Source: Candidatus Dojkabacteria bacterium
GTDB taxonomy: Bacteria > Patescibacteriota > Dojkabacteria > B142 > WJKM01
Length of the DNA stretch: 22,204 nucleotides
Direction of reading: 5' to 3'
NCBI GenBank assembly: GCA_020429465.1
Contig: JAGQLH010000010.1
Location: 1 to 22,204, forward strand
Below are positions 8,249 through 15,455 of this stretch, piece after piece. The position numbers and the translations under genes are program-made. Below the pieces are notes generated by a model. It was not told the origin of the DNA. It worked only from the letters and a program-made list of their open reading frames with translations, and did not search any database. The first letter of the stretch is position 1; each line of letters starts with the position of its first letter.

Positions 8249-8278
8249 ATTATAAAGCGTTTATTAGTCTAATGCCAA
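8249..8278 (-). promoter_or_regulatory. Promoter of metG
   Basis: On the minus strand TTGGCA (8278-8273) is followed after 18 bases by a consensus TATAAT (8254-8249). The predicted start is near 8242, giving a leader of about 27 bases before the metG ATG, too short for a T-box. It is the best sigma-70-type promoter on the minus strand of this window. Confidence 0.6.
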
Positions 8279-8292
8279 ATTCAATTATTTTA

Positions 8293-8874
8293 TTATTCTA
8301 CGCATTCTCCACTTAAATCGTCCCAACATGGATTTGAATTGAAAAGTACATTTACCGTCTCTACGTCGGGTAATTGGCTTAGAGTTAGAAAGATTTGTTC
8401 ATTAATTCTGCCACCGGAAAGAGATCCTGCAAGACTTGGTTCCCCATCAAAATTAATAGTTAGTGCTGAGCCGTCAAATGAGGTCTGGAAATAATTATGA
8501 GTATCTTGTGGGGAAATAAATGTTATGAGCTGATTAGTCGATGGATCAAAAAGTTCTAAACTTTGACTAAAACCCTCTGACTTTTCCTGTTCAGTTGGCC
8601 CGAGGAGTAGTTCTTGGATTAGAAAGGTATGTGCATCATCGTGTGATGTCGAGCGAGTAACTGGGTAGAGGTTAAATATATTTTCTTCATCGTAATCATA
8701 TGATGTATTTAGATAGTATACGTCATATTCTGTAACTACAGGAATTTCATTGTTTTGAGATGAACTTTGAGATTCTTTTCTATTGTTCGAATAAAGTAGG
8801 AATCCAATATTGATAATTACGGTAAGTACAACTACAACTATAATAACAATAAAGTTTGGATTTATTCTTTTCAT
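8293..8874 (-). CDS. Membrane-anchored GerMN-domain protein
   Basis: A 193-residue protein with one N-terminal transmembrane anchor (about residues 8-28), a Ser/Gln/Asn linker and a GerMN-like domain (about 47-185). Family features are the DVYYLN first strand, the LIQELLLGPTEQEKSEGF helix and turn, the ALTINFDGE strand, and the SGGRINEQIFLTLSQLPDVETVNVLFN ending (here written in parts: SGG, then NEQIFLTLSQLPDVE, then VNVLFN). GerMN domains occur in spore germination protein GerM and in many non-sporulating envelope proteins, so sporulation is not implied. It is probably extracytoplasmic. A TATAAT lies on the minus strand at 8911-8906, upstream of its ATG. Confidence 0.8.
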   Translation of the reverse strand: MKRINPNFIVIIVVVVLTVIINIGFLLYSNNRKESQSSSQNNEIPVVTEYDVYYLNTSYDYDEENIFNLYPVTRSTSHDDAHTFLIQELLLGPTEQEKSEGFSQSLELFDPSTNQLITFISPQDTHNYFQTSFDGSALTINFDGEPSLAGSLSGGRINEQIFLTLSQLPDVETVNVLFNSNPCWDDLSGECVE

Positions 8875-8935
8875 ACGCTAAATTCGGTAATATGTAGTTA
8901 TGATAATTATATAGTAAAAAACAAATAAAAGTAAT

Positions 8936-8962
8936 TTAGCACTCATTGAACATGTGTGCTAA
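8936..8962. promoter_or_regulatory. CIRCE element (HrcA operator) upstream of clpC
   Basis: TTAGCACTC (8936-8944), a 9-base spacer and GTGTGCTAA (8954-8962) match the CIRCE consensus TTAGCACTC-N9-GAGTGCTAA at 17 of 18 arm positions, with exact spacing. CIRCE is the operator of the heat-shock repressor HrcA, and a clp gene is directly downstream. The clpC promoter's -35 box lies inside the spacer, so HrcA binding would occlude RNA polymerase. Confidence 0.88.
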
Positions 8963-8974
8963 TTGTGGTAGTAT
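8946..8974 (+). promoter_or_regulatory. Promoter of clpC overlapping CIRCE
   Basis: TTGAAC (8946-8951), a 17-base spacer and TAGTAT (8969-8974) predict a start near 8981 and a leader of about 22 bases to the ATG at 9004. Both boxes match four of six consensus positions. An ATG at 8988 is followed immediately by TAA and is not a gene start. Confidence 0.5.
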
Positions 8975-9003
8975 ACCTTGTTAGTTTATGTAAAATTTTC
9001 AGC

Positions 9004-10371
9004 ATGGCAACATTTAACCCAAACAACAATCCATACGGAAGGCATAACGGAGGCGAACAACGGGATATCAGTAAATTGTTTGCAGAGCGAACAAAAGATC
9101 TGATCCAACAAGCTGCTAAAAAGGCCCTACAACATAAACGTCGGTCTATAGATACTGAACATATTTTGTACGCACTAGCAGAAGAATCTGAAGTAATGGA
9201 GAGGGTATTTAAAGAACTCGATATAAAAACGGATGAATTACGGAATTATCTTGATACGCAATTCATTGAAGGTACCTATGAGGGACAAGACATGACACTT
9301 ACTCCAAGGGCAAAGCAGGTGATCCAACTTGCGTTTCAAGAAGCGTTAGAACTCGGTCACAAGTATATTGGTACTGAGCATTTACTACTTGCACTAATAC
9401 GAGAGGGAGAAGGACTTGCAGCTCAAGTACTTAATAGATATGCAATTTCACATACAAAAGCACGTCAAGCAGTTATCAAAGTTGTGGGTGAAGGAGATAA
9501 GGAAGGAACGGGAGTTGCAAAACAAACATCAACACCAGAACTTGATAAATATTCAAAAGATCTTACTGCATTGGCAGAGCAAAACAAAATTGATCCAGTG
9601 ATTGGGAGAAGTGATGAAATTACTCGAGTGGTAGAAATTCTTTCAAGAAGGAAAAAAAATAATCCTGTACTTATTGGAGAACCAGGAGTTGGAAAGACAG
9701 CAATAGCAGAAGGTTTAGCACAGCGGATTGCAACTGGGAATGTACCGGAAGTAATTCGAGGGAAGCGACTTAAAGCACTTGATCTAGGACAGCTCGTGGC
9801 AGGGTCTAAATTTAGAGGTGAGTTTGAAGAACGGGCAAAAAAACTTATTAATGAAATTGAAAAAGCTGAACGAGACATTATTCTTTTTATTGACGAACTT
9901 CATACAATTGTTGGGTCAGGAGCGAAGGAAGGTGAACTAGATTTTTCAAATATGATTAAACCAGCTCTTGCTCGGGGAGAGTTGCAGGTTATTGGAGCAA
10001 CCACATTGAATGAATATAAAAAATACATTGAAAAAGATGCTGCACTAGAACGTCGATTTCAACCAATTTGGGTAAAAGAACCAACAGTTGAAGAAACAAT
10101 TAAGATTTTAAATGGAATCAGGGATCGATATGAAGCGCATCATAGATTAAAAATCTCTGAGCATGCACTTGAGTCAGCAGCTAAGTTGTCTGATCGTTAT
10201 ATTAAAGACCGATTCCTGCCTGATAAAGCGATAGATGTAATTGATGAGGCGGCAAGTAAATTGCGTTTGGCAACAACTTCAGAACCAGAAGAACTTCGAA
10301 CACTTCGAAATGAGATAGAGCAGCTTGAAGGAGAACGAGAATCTCTCACTCGAGCGCAGAAAAGAAATTAA
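9004..10371 (+). CDS. clpC: ClpC-type Hsp100 ATPase, N-terminal part (frameshifted)
   Basis: The first 455 codons of a Clp/Hsp100 unfoldase. The ATG at 9004 (MATFNPNNN) is preferred over upstream in-frame codons because the CIRCE operator and promoter occupy that stretch. Two Clp-N repeats span about residues 20-165, followed by the first AAA+ module with Walker A GEPGVGKT (225-232), Walker B ILFIDELHT and the LERRFQPIWV segment. The frame ends at TAA in the coiled middle region, after RAQKRN, where a ClpC protein should continue into the second AAA+ module. That module lies just downstream in another frame. As written the product would lack the second ATPase ring. The family functions as a protein unfoldase, normally with ClpP. 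Confidence 0.9.
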   Translation: MATFNPNNNPYGRHNGGEQRDISKLFAERTKDLIQQAAKKALQHKRRSIDTEHILYALAEESEVMERVFKELDIKTDELRNYLDTQFIEGTYEGQDMTLTPRAKQVIQLAFQEALELGHKYIGTEHLLLALIREGEGLAAQVLNRYAISHTKARQAVIKVVGEGDKEGTGVAKQTSTPELDKYSKDLTALAEQNKIDPVIGRSDEITRVVEILSRRKKNNPVLIGEPGVGKTAIAEGLAQRIATGNVPEVIRGKRLKALDLGQLVAGSKFRGEFEERAKKLINEIEKAERDIILFIDELHTIVGSGAKEGELDFSNMIKPALARGELQVIGATTLNEYKKYIEKDAALERRFQPIWVKEPTVEETIKILNGIRDRYEAHHRLKISEHALESAAKLSDRYIKDRFLPDKAIDVIDEAASKLRLATTSEPEELRTLRNEIEQLEGERESLTRAQKRN

Positions 10372-10406
10372 AAGAAGCGGCGGATCTTAAAGTCCAAATT
10401 GAAAAA

Positions 10407-11573
10407 ATGAAGCAAGAGCTTATTCCTCTTGAAGAAGATTGGAAGAAGAAAACAGGTACTGGAACGCCAGTAGTAACTAATGAACATATTGCTGCGGTGA
10501 TTTCAAATATGACTGGAATCCCACTTAAACAATTGAGGTCTGAAGAACGTGATCGTCTTCTTAATTTGGAAGAGGAATTGAAGAAACGAGTAATCGGACA
10601 AGATGAAGCTGTAAAATTAGTGGCGGAAGCAGTACGAAGAGCGCACGCAGGATTAAAAGATCCGAATAGACCGATTGCTTCATTTATGTTCCTGGGGCCA
10701 ACAGGAGTTGGGAAAACAGAACTTACAAAAGCATTGGCAGAGATTTTATTTGGAGACGATGATGCAATGATTCGGATAGATATGAGTGAGTATATGGAAT
10801 CACATGCTGTTGCTAGACTTATTGGTTCTCCACCAGGGTACGTTGGTTATGATGAAGGTGGACAGCTTACCGAGAAGGTCAGAAGACAGCCATACTCAGT
10901 TATTCTCTTAGATGAAATTGAGAAGGCTCACCCTGATGTATTTAATTCACTACTCCAAGTACTTGAAGATGGGCGTTTGACAGATGGAAAGGGAAGAACA
11001 GTAGATTTTAGAAATACTATTGTTATTTCAACAAGTAATGTAGGAGCAGAAATGATATTAGGAACAATAAATCAGAACGAAATGGCTGAGGCTCGTGATC
11101 AGATAGTGGAAGAAGCGAAATCTCAAGTGAAAGAGACTGAAATTATCAAAATGAAGAATCAGGCAGAAGAAGACTTTCCAGAGATTCCAAAGGTAAATTG
11201 GGATGATTTGAAAGTGGGATTATTAGATAGTTTAAAGAAATTCTTCAAACCAGAATTTTTGAATAGAATAGATGAGATAGTTGTATTCAATAAGTTAGCT
11301 GATAATGATCTGCTTAAAATCATTGATCTGATGATAGAAAATGTAAATAAGCGATTAGAGGAGCGGGATATTACGATTAGTGTGAGTGAAGCGGCAAAAA
11401 GAAAGCTTTTAGATGTCGGGTATGATCCACTTTTCGGTGCACGACCACTACGGAGAACAATTACACGAGAACTCGAGAATCCAATCTCATCAAAAATTCT
11501 CTCGGATGAATACAAGGAAGGGGATACTATAAAGATTGGAGTTTCCCGTGGGGCGTTTACCTTCAAAGTCTAA
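10407..11573 (+). CDS. clpC: ClpC-type Hsp100 ATPase, C-terminal part (frameshifted)
   Basis: The second AAA+ module of the same ClpC protein. The frame is homologous from about 10359 (EKKLKEAADLKVQIEK) with no start codon until the ATG at 10407, which is unlikely to be a true start. It contains the end of the middle domain, Walker A GPTGVGKT, Walker B VILLDEIEKAHPDVF, the sensor segment TIVISTSNVGAE, FLNRIDEIVVF and the arginine-containing DPLFGARPLRR of the C-terminal domain. A charged insert of about 45 residues follows SNVGAE, and the usual ClpP-contact tripeptide ([LIV]GF) is not seen; the sequence there reads ILGTI. Rejoined with the upstream part, the protein would be about 856 residues, normal for ClpC. 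Confidence 0.88.
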   Translation: MKQELIPLEEDWKKKTGTGTPVVTNEHIAAVISNMTGIPLKQLRSEERDRLLNLEEELKKRVIGQDEAVKLVAEAVRRAHAGLKDPNRPIASFMFLGPTGVGKTELTKALAEILFGDDDAMIRIDMSEYMESHAVARLIGSPPGYVGYDEGGQLTEKVRRQPYSVILLDEIEKAHPDVFNSLLQVLEDGRLTDGKGRTVDFRNTIVISTSNVGAEMILGTINQNEMAEARDQIVEEAKSQVKETEIIKMKNQAEEDFPEIPKVNWDDLKVGLLDSLKKFFKPEFLNRIDEIVVFNKLADNDLLKIIDLMIENVNKRLEERDITISVSEAAKRKLLDVGYDPLFGARPLRRTITRELENPISSKILSDEYKEGDTIKIGVSRGAFTFKV

Positions 11574-11581
11574 TAGAGTAT

Positions 11582-12757
11582 ATGAAAATAATTCAGGTAT
11601 CAACATTTGCATATCCAGTAACGGGTGGGGTAGAAACGCAGGTTCGAGAAATTTCTTCTCGGTTAGCTGATCTTGGGCATGATATAGCGATATATGCTTC
11701 AGATTCAGATAGGAATGGTCATAGGATAAAACAAGAGCAAACTACATTACCTGAAAATCCTCGTGTTTCAATTACTCGTTTTAAGACATATTTTTCAATA
11801 AGTCAGTTTTACAAGATTACCAAGGGATTATTTTCTGCACTCAAGAATTCTGAGGCGGATGTTTTTCATATTCATGGATTCAGAAAGTACGAAGTATATG
11901 TGGCTATGTTAGCTGCACGATTGAATAGTAGAAGACCAAAGGTTGTTGTAACTACACATAATCCTTTCACAGCAAATAAACGTTCTAGTATTTTGTCATT
12001 TTTCGTTGCACTCCATGACATAACATTGGGATTCCTTTTTAGTCGGTACATAGATAGGGTTATAGCATTGTTACCTTCTGAAATTCCTATTCTTTGTAAT
12101 AAATTTAGAATCCCAAAAGAAAAAATATTTGTTATACCGAATGGAATTGCCGATATATTTTACGAAAAGCATGAGTACCCTGATAAACAAAAATTCCTAG
12201 AAGAGATTATCCCTTCTTCTAAACGACAAATTCTAAATAAGCAATGGTCTTCAATTGTTCTCTCTGCATCCAGGCTTCATGAGGTTAAGGGGCTTCAAAA
12301 CCTACTATCTGCGGTGAAAAAGCTTCCAGATACTCTTTTTCTATTCGTCGGAGGGGATGATGGGTATGAGGTAAAACTACGTGAACTGTATAAATCTGCT
12401 GAAAATGTAATTATTACGGGGAAATATGTATCGTTTAACCAGATGCCTCAGCTTTATACGGTAGCTGATGTATTTGTTCTTCCAAGTCTCCACGAGCCAT
12501 TTGGATTAACACCGGTAGAAGCGGTAGCTGCTGGCATTCCTGTTGTTGCGACAACTAATGGTGGTCCTATATTGGTACTTAAAGACACGTATGCAACATT
12601 TGTACAGCCAGAGAATAAAGAGGGTTGGGCGGTTGCAATCAAAGAATTACTTAGTGAAACCAATGAACGAGAAAAAAGAATTGAATTGGGAAAGCAAGAC
12701 GTAAGTAAATATGGATGGGAATTTGTTCTTCCAGCAATTCTGAAAGTTTATCACTAA
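11582..12757 (+). CDS. Glycosyltransferase, GT4 (GT-B fold)
   Basis: A 391-residue family-4 retaining glycosyltransferase. The N-terminal domain has the glycine-rich acceptor loop TGGVETQVREIS, and the C-terminal nucleotide-sugar domain has SRLHEVKGLQNLL and the E-x7-E motif in EPFGLTPVE (E305 and E313), followed by GIPVVATTNGGP. It probably transfers a sugar from an NDP- or GDP-sugar to a lipid or surface glycan at the inner face of the membrane; acceptor and donor are unknown. It starts 8 bases after clpC, so it is likely in the heat-shock-controlled transcript, an unexpected pairing. Confidence 0.92.
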   Translation: MKIIQVSTFAYPVTGGVETQVREISSRLADLGHDIAIYASDSDRNGHRIKQEQTTLPENPRVSITRFKTYFSISQFYKITKGLFSALKNSEADVFHIHGFRKYEVYVAMLAARLNSRRPKVVVTTHNPFTANKRSSILSFFVALHDITLGFLFSRYIDRVIALLPSEIPILCNKFRIPKEKIFVIPNGIADIFYEKHEYPDKQKFLEEIIPSSKRQILNKQWSSIVLSASRLHEVKGLQNLLSAVKKLPDTLFLFVGGDDGYEVKLRELYKSAENVIITGKYVSFNQMPQLYTVADVFVLPSLHEPFGLTPVEAVAAGIPVVATTNGGPILVLKDTYATFVQPENKEGWAVAIKELLSETNEREKRIELGKQDVSKYGWEFVLPAILKVYH

Positions 12758-12830
12758 TTACTTTCATTCTTCTTCAAGCCATACTAAAATAAGTGAAATA
12801 TGTTGTGATTGTTTTATTACCTGCCCCACG

Positions 12831-13592
12831 ATGTTATACAAAATTAAAAATATCTTCAACATTACAGTATTTACAATAGTACTCCTTTATTTTGTGCAGT
12901 TTGTATTTCTTCATCATGTAGCTGCAGGGAATTGGGTAGAAACTCACACTCGTCCATACCTTATTCAAAGTGATTTCTTACGATATCTCTTTTTCCTAAA
13001 TGGTTCAGGTGATGGACGTTATGAATTGTTAGGAAGTTCAACTGATGAAATACTAATTGAACTCGATTATCAGGCTGGATTTGAGCCAGAGTTATTTATT
13101 GAAGAAGCATTAGCACGCTCTGTTCGTGAAGCTACAGGTAAATCAGCTAAGATTATTGTAGATGAAGACCCAGATATCCCTAGTTTCGAAAGCTTTGTAA
13201 ATCGACAATTAGAAATAACATTCAGTGAAACAGAAGATGAGGTACCAAGTTCTGATCAAGTCTATATTCATGTTTTATATCTTTCAAGCTCAACAAATGA
13301 AGAGTACCTTATGGGGCAGACATTTAGTGCAAACAAAATGGTTATTTATAAATCTGCACTCAATGAGGTAAATAAATCGTCAGAAATTAGAAAAAAACTT
13401 GAGGAATCAATGTTTAAATATAATCTCGGGGAGCTTTTAGGACTTCCACTTATAAACCGTGACGGATGTGTGATGCATCAATATACTCCAATAGCATCAT
13501 TCGAAAAAGTTGATGGAAAAAATATCGCGACAGAGTATTGTGTAGAATCATTAGTAAAGTTAGAGGCATATCAGAAGAAAGCTGGTAGGTAG
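12831..13592 (+). CDS. Membrane-anchored metzincin-like protein with lost catalytic residues
   Basis: A 253-residue protein with an N-terminal hydrophobic anchor (about 8-28) and an extracytoplasmic domain. Its second half resembles archaemetzincin-type zinc proteases. The helix reading YNLGELLGL (197-205) aligns with HELGHxLGL, GCVM (212-215) matches the Met-turn, and EYCVESLVKL (235-244) resembles the FC..C..L ending of the family. Every zinc or catalytic position of HExxHxxGxxH is replaced (H to Y197, E to N198, H to E201, H to L207) while G204 and the Met-turn stay. I infer a pseudo-protease that may bind, not cut, a partner. A TATTAC about 10 bases upstream of the ATG fits a leaderless start. 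The fold assignment is by eye. Confidence 0.62.
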   Translation: MLYKIKNIFNITVFTIVLLYFVQFVFLHHVAAGNWVETHTRPYLIQSDFLRYLFFLNGSGDGRYELLGSSTDEILIELDYQAGFEPELFIEEALARSVREATGKSAKIIVDEDPDIPSFESFVNRQLEITFSETEDEVPSSDQVYIHVLYLSSSTNEEYLMGQTFSANKMVIYKSALNEVNKSSEIRKKLEESMFKYNLGELLGLPLINRDGCVMHQYTPIASFEKVDGKNIATEYCVESLVKLEAYQKKAGR

Positions 13593-13598
13593 TGAATC

Positions 13599-13607
13599 TG
13601 CTATAAT
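13599..13607 (+). promoter_or_regulatory. Extended -10 promoter for the 13635-16124 operon
   Basis: TGC followed by a consensus TATAAT (13602-13607) forms a perfect extended -10, which does not need a strong -35; none is visible. The predicted start near 13614 leaves a leader of about 20 bases before the first gene. Confidence 0.55.
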
Positions 13608-13634
13608 ATTCTATCTTTTTAACAGATATAGATT

Positions 13635-13865
13635 ATGACAATTGATGGGAACGATAAAATAGTTTTGAAAATTGAGGGTGACTTTGCGAGGCAATTAAAA
13701 CAAATGAAAACTACAATGGGAGCGAATTCCGAAATGGATGTTGTTAGGCAAGGTTTGTCCCTTTTGAGTTACGCAATGGGGCACGAGATTAAAATCGAGG
13801 ATAGGAGATCAAAAAGAACATTGGTTTTTGATCAATTTAAAGATAAAGATCCAATAATTGAATAG
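13635..13865 (+). CDS. Small ribbon-helix-helix-like protein
   Basis: A 76-residue protein with an initial strand (KIVLKIEG), a helix (DFARQLKQMKTTMG) and a second helix (SEMDVVRQGLSLLSYAMG), then a short basic/acidic tail. This pattern matches the Arc/MetJ-type ribbon-helix-helix fold, in which a dimer inserts its strands into the DNA major groove. If so it may regulate its own operon; no operator was identified. It is the first gene of the operon and is followed after 5 bases by a two-helix membrane protein. The fold is inferred from length and pattern only. Confidence 0.6.
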   Translation: MTIDGNDKIVLKIEGDFARQLKQMKTTMGANSEMDVVRQGLSLLSYAMGHEIKIEDRRSKRTLVFDQFKDKDPIIE

Positions 13866-13870
13866 CCATC

Positions 13871-14296
13871 ATGAGTAATGATTTTTCAAACGAAGAAAAT
13901 CTCGGCGATAACATTCCTGTTACAGATACCCGAGAGGTCACATCTCAAAGTGAAGAAGACACAATAGTAGATTCTTCAGAAGAGTCGTTGATGGATAATG
14001 AATCACTATCAATTGACTCAGGAGAGGAGATAGCGGTGTTTACTCCACTTGTACCAACTCAAATTCGCCAGCAAAGAGAAGAAACACGCGGTGCGCTCGC
14101 AAAAATCTTTATGATTGGGTTTTACATTATGATCCTGCTCGGTGGTTTATTTGTAGCAGTAAATAATGACCCACTTGAATCTAAGGTTCAATACCTGCAA
14201 GATGTATTACTTGCACTTTCTGGGATATTGTCTGGTCCGTTAGGATTTGTGGTTGGATATTACTTTCGGCGTCAAGAAGAACAAGAAGTATCATGA
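13871..14296 (+). CDS. Two-helix membrane protein with acidic N terminus, unknown
   Basis: A 141-residue protein I do not recognise. Residues 1-60 are Ser/Asp/Glu-rich and probably disordered. Residues 62-76 are polar/basic, then two hydrophobic helices follow (about 77-97 and 109-131), ending in a basic/acidic tail (FRRQEEQEVS). Both termini would lie on the same side of the membrane. Its TGA overlaps the next ATG (ATGA), indicating translational coupling to the gene at 14293. Confidence 0.6.
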   Translation: MSNDFSNEENLGDNIPVTDTREVTSQSEEDTIVDSSEESLMDNESLSIDSGEEIAVFTPLVPTQIRQQREETRGALAKIFMIGFYIMILLGGLFVAVNNDPLESKVQYLQDVLLALSGILSGPLGFVVGYYFRRQEEQEVS

Positions 14297-15447
14297 CAGT
14301 ACGTAAAAAACTAGCATTAGGGTTATTTTTCTTAGCTAGCTTAGCTATGTGCTTGGGAGGGACCATGTTATTGATTATTTTTGAACCTGTATTCTCTCCA
14401 AACCCAATAGAACCTCAGATAATTGTTCAGGAATCTGATGATACGATTGAGACTGAAGAAGATTCGATCGCTGATACGACTCCCCCAGTTTTTGATTGTA
14501 TTTTTACAAATGAAGAATCGGGCCAAAGTTACTTTACGTATTTTACATTTGATCTACCTAGTGAAGCTGAAATAACCCATGCTTCATACCCAGATTCCCC
14601 ATGTGATATTAAAATTTCATATAAGGACGGATATATAAACTTGGATTTTGACCCTGAACAAGAAAAATACAAATACTTAGAGATATCAGATAATTTTGTA
14701 ACTATTGATGGCGAATTTACGCGAGAACCAATAGATTTTTCAACTGCAGAGGAAAAAGAATTCTACTATGCCGATGCTGTTGTATTACGTTGTGAATCGA
14801 CAGAATTAGATCCTGATCCAGATATCCCAATAGGACCTTGTGTAGATACGGTAGTGTCTCATGAAACTGGAGGGGTTCAGATTGAAGCCGTTATCAATCC
14901 AAATCTGAGTCAAAGTGCACAAGAAGAAGTTCTTGCTTCATTCGATTCATTATTAGAAACCTTGGTGATTGGTTCGTACGAAACAAAGGATTTCATCCTT
15001 GGGCTTGAGGGGAAATTAACAGATGTTGCGCTTGAGCCAGAAGTGTGTAATTTTAGTGAAATGGAAGAGGAGGAATGCGTTTTGAAAGATGTAGTATCTG
15101 GTACAGTACTGGAAGTATTTGAGCCAGTAAGTGAGGAGATATATGAGGAGGAGGTTTATTTAGGGACGAGAGATCTAGATTTTCAAAATATAGTTCACAG
15201 TATGTCTTCCCAAGGTAGGTCGTATCTTACTCTATTTTCATATGACCTAAATGAGCATATGCTTACAGTAGAAGAATCAGCACTATTTGATATTGACTTT
15301 GTACAACAGAGATGCGGAAATGAATTCAGTTCCTACAATTGTAAAAGACTTTTAGAACGAGAGAGGTTCTTGTTAGTATCTGATGATCCTCTTCGTGGAA
15401 ACTATGATGTAGCAATTGGATATTTGGAGCTTTTAATCAATTCTTAA
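14293..15447 (+). CDS. Membrane-anchored protein of unknown function, paralogue of 15456-16124
   Basis: A 384-residue protein with an N-terminal signal anchor (about 5-32) and a large, acidic, presumably extracytoplasmic part. Residues 65-230 form a domain with paired cysteines and a strand pattern (YFTYFTFDLPSEA, then CDIKISYKDGYINLDFD) that reappears in the next gene. Residues 235-384 contain further Cys pairs and no recognised domain. It is coupled to the previous gene by a four-base ATGA overlap and followed after 8 bases by its paralogue. No catalytic motif is visible. Confidence 0.65.
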   Translation: MTVRKKLALGLFFLASLAMCLGGTMLLIIFEPVFSPNPIEPQIIVQESDDTIETEEDSIADTTPPVFDCIFTNEESGQSYFTYFTFDLPSEAEITHASYPDSPCDIKISYKDGYINLDFDPEQEKYKYLEISDNFVTIDGEFTREPIDFSTAEEKEFYYADAVVLRCESTELDPDPDIPIGPCVDTVVSHETGGVQIEAVINPNLSQSAQEEVLASFDSLLETLVIGSYETKDFILGLEGKLTDVALEPEVCNFSEMEEEECVLKDVVSGTVLEVFEPVSEEIYEEEVYLGTRDLDFQNIVHSMSSQGRSYLTLFSYDLNEHMLTVEESALFDIDFVQQRCGNEFSSYNCKRLLERERFLLVSDDPLRGNYDVAIGYLELLINS

Positions 15448-15455
15448 AATTTGTA

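Noticed and set aside
8988..8993. ATG at 8988 as the clpC start
   Set aside because: It is followed directly by TAA. The ATG at 9004 opens the conserved protein.
9465..9878. 137-codon minus-strand frame opposite clpC (and a similar one at 11159-11566)
   Set aside because: Both are mirror frames of strongly conserved AAA+ coding sequence with Ser/Arg/Phe-rich translations typical of antisense shadows.
10355..10372. Programmed -1 ribosomal frameshift in clpC
   Set aside because: The shift needed is in the -1 direction, but the zero-frame codons CAG AAA AGA AAT do not allow good re-pairing of two tRNAs, and no strong downstream structure was seen. A missing base is simpler. Kept only as an alternative in the frameshift finding.
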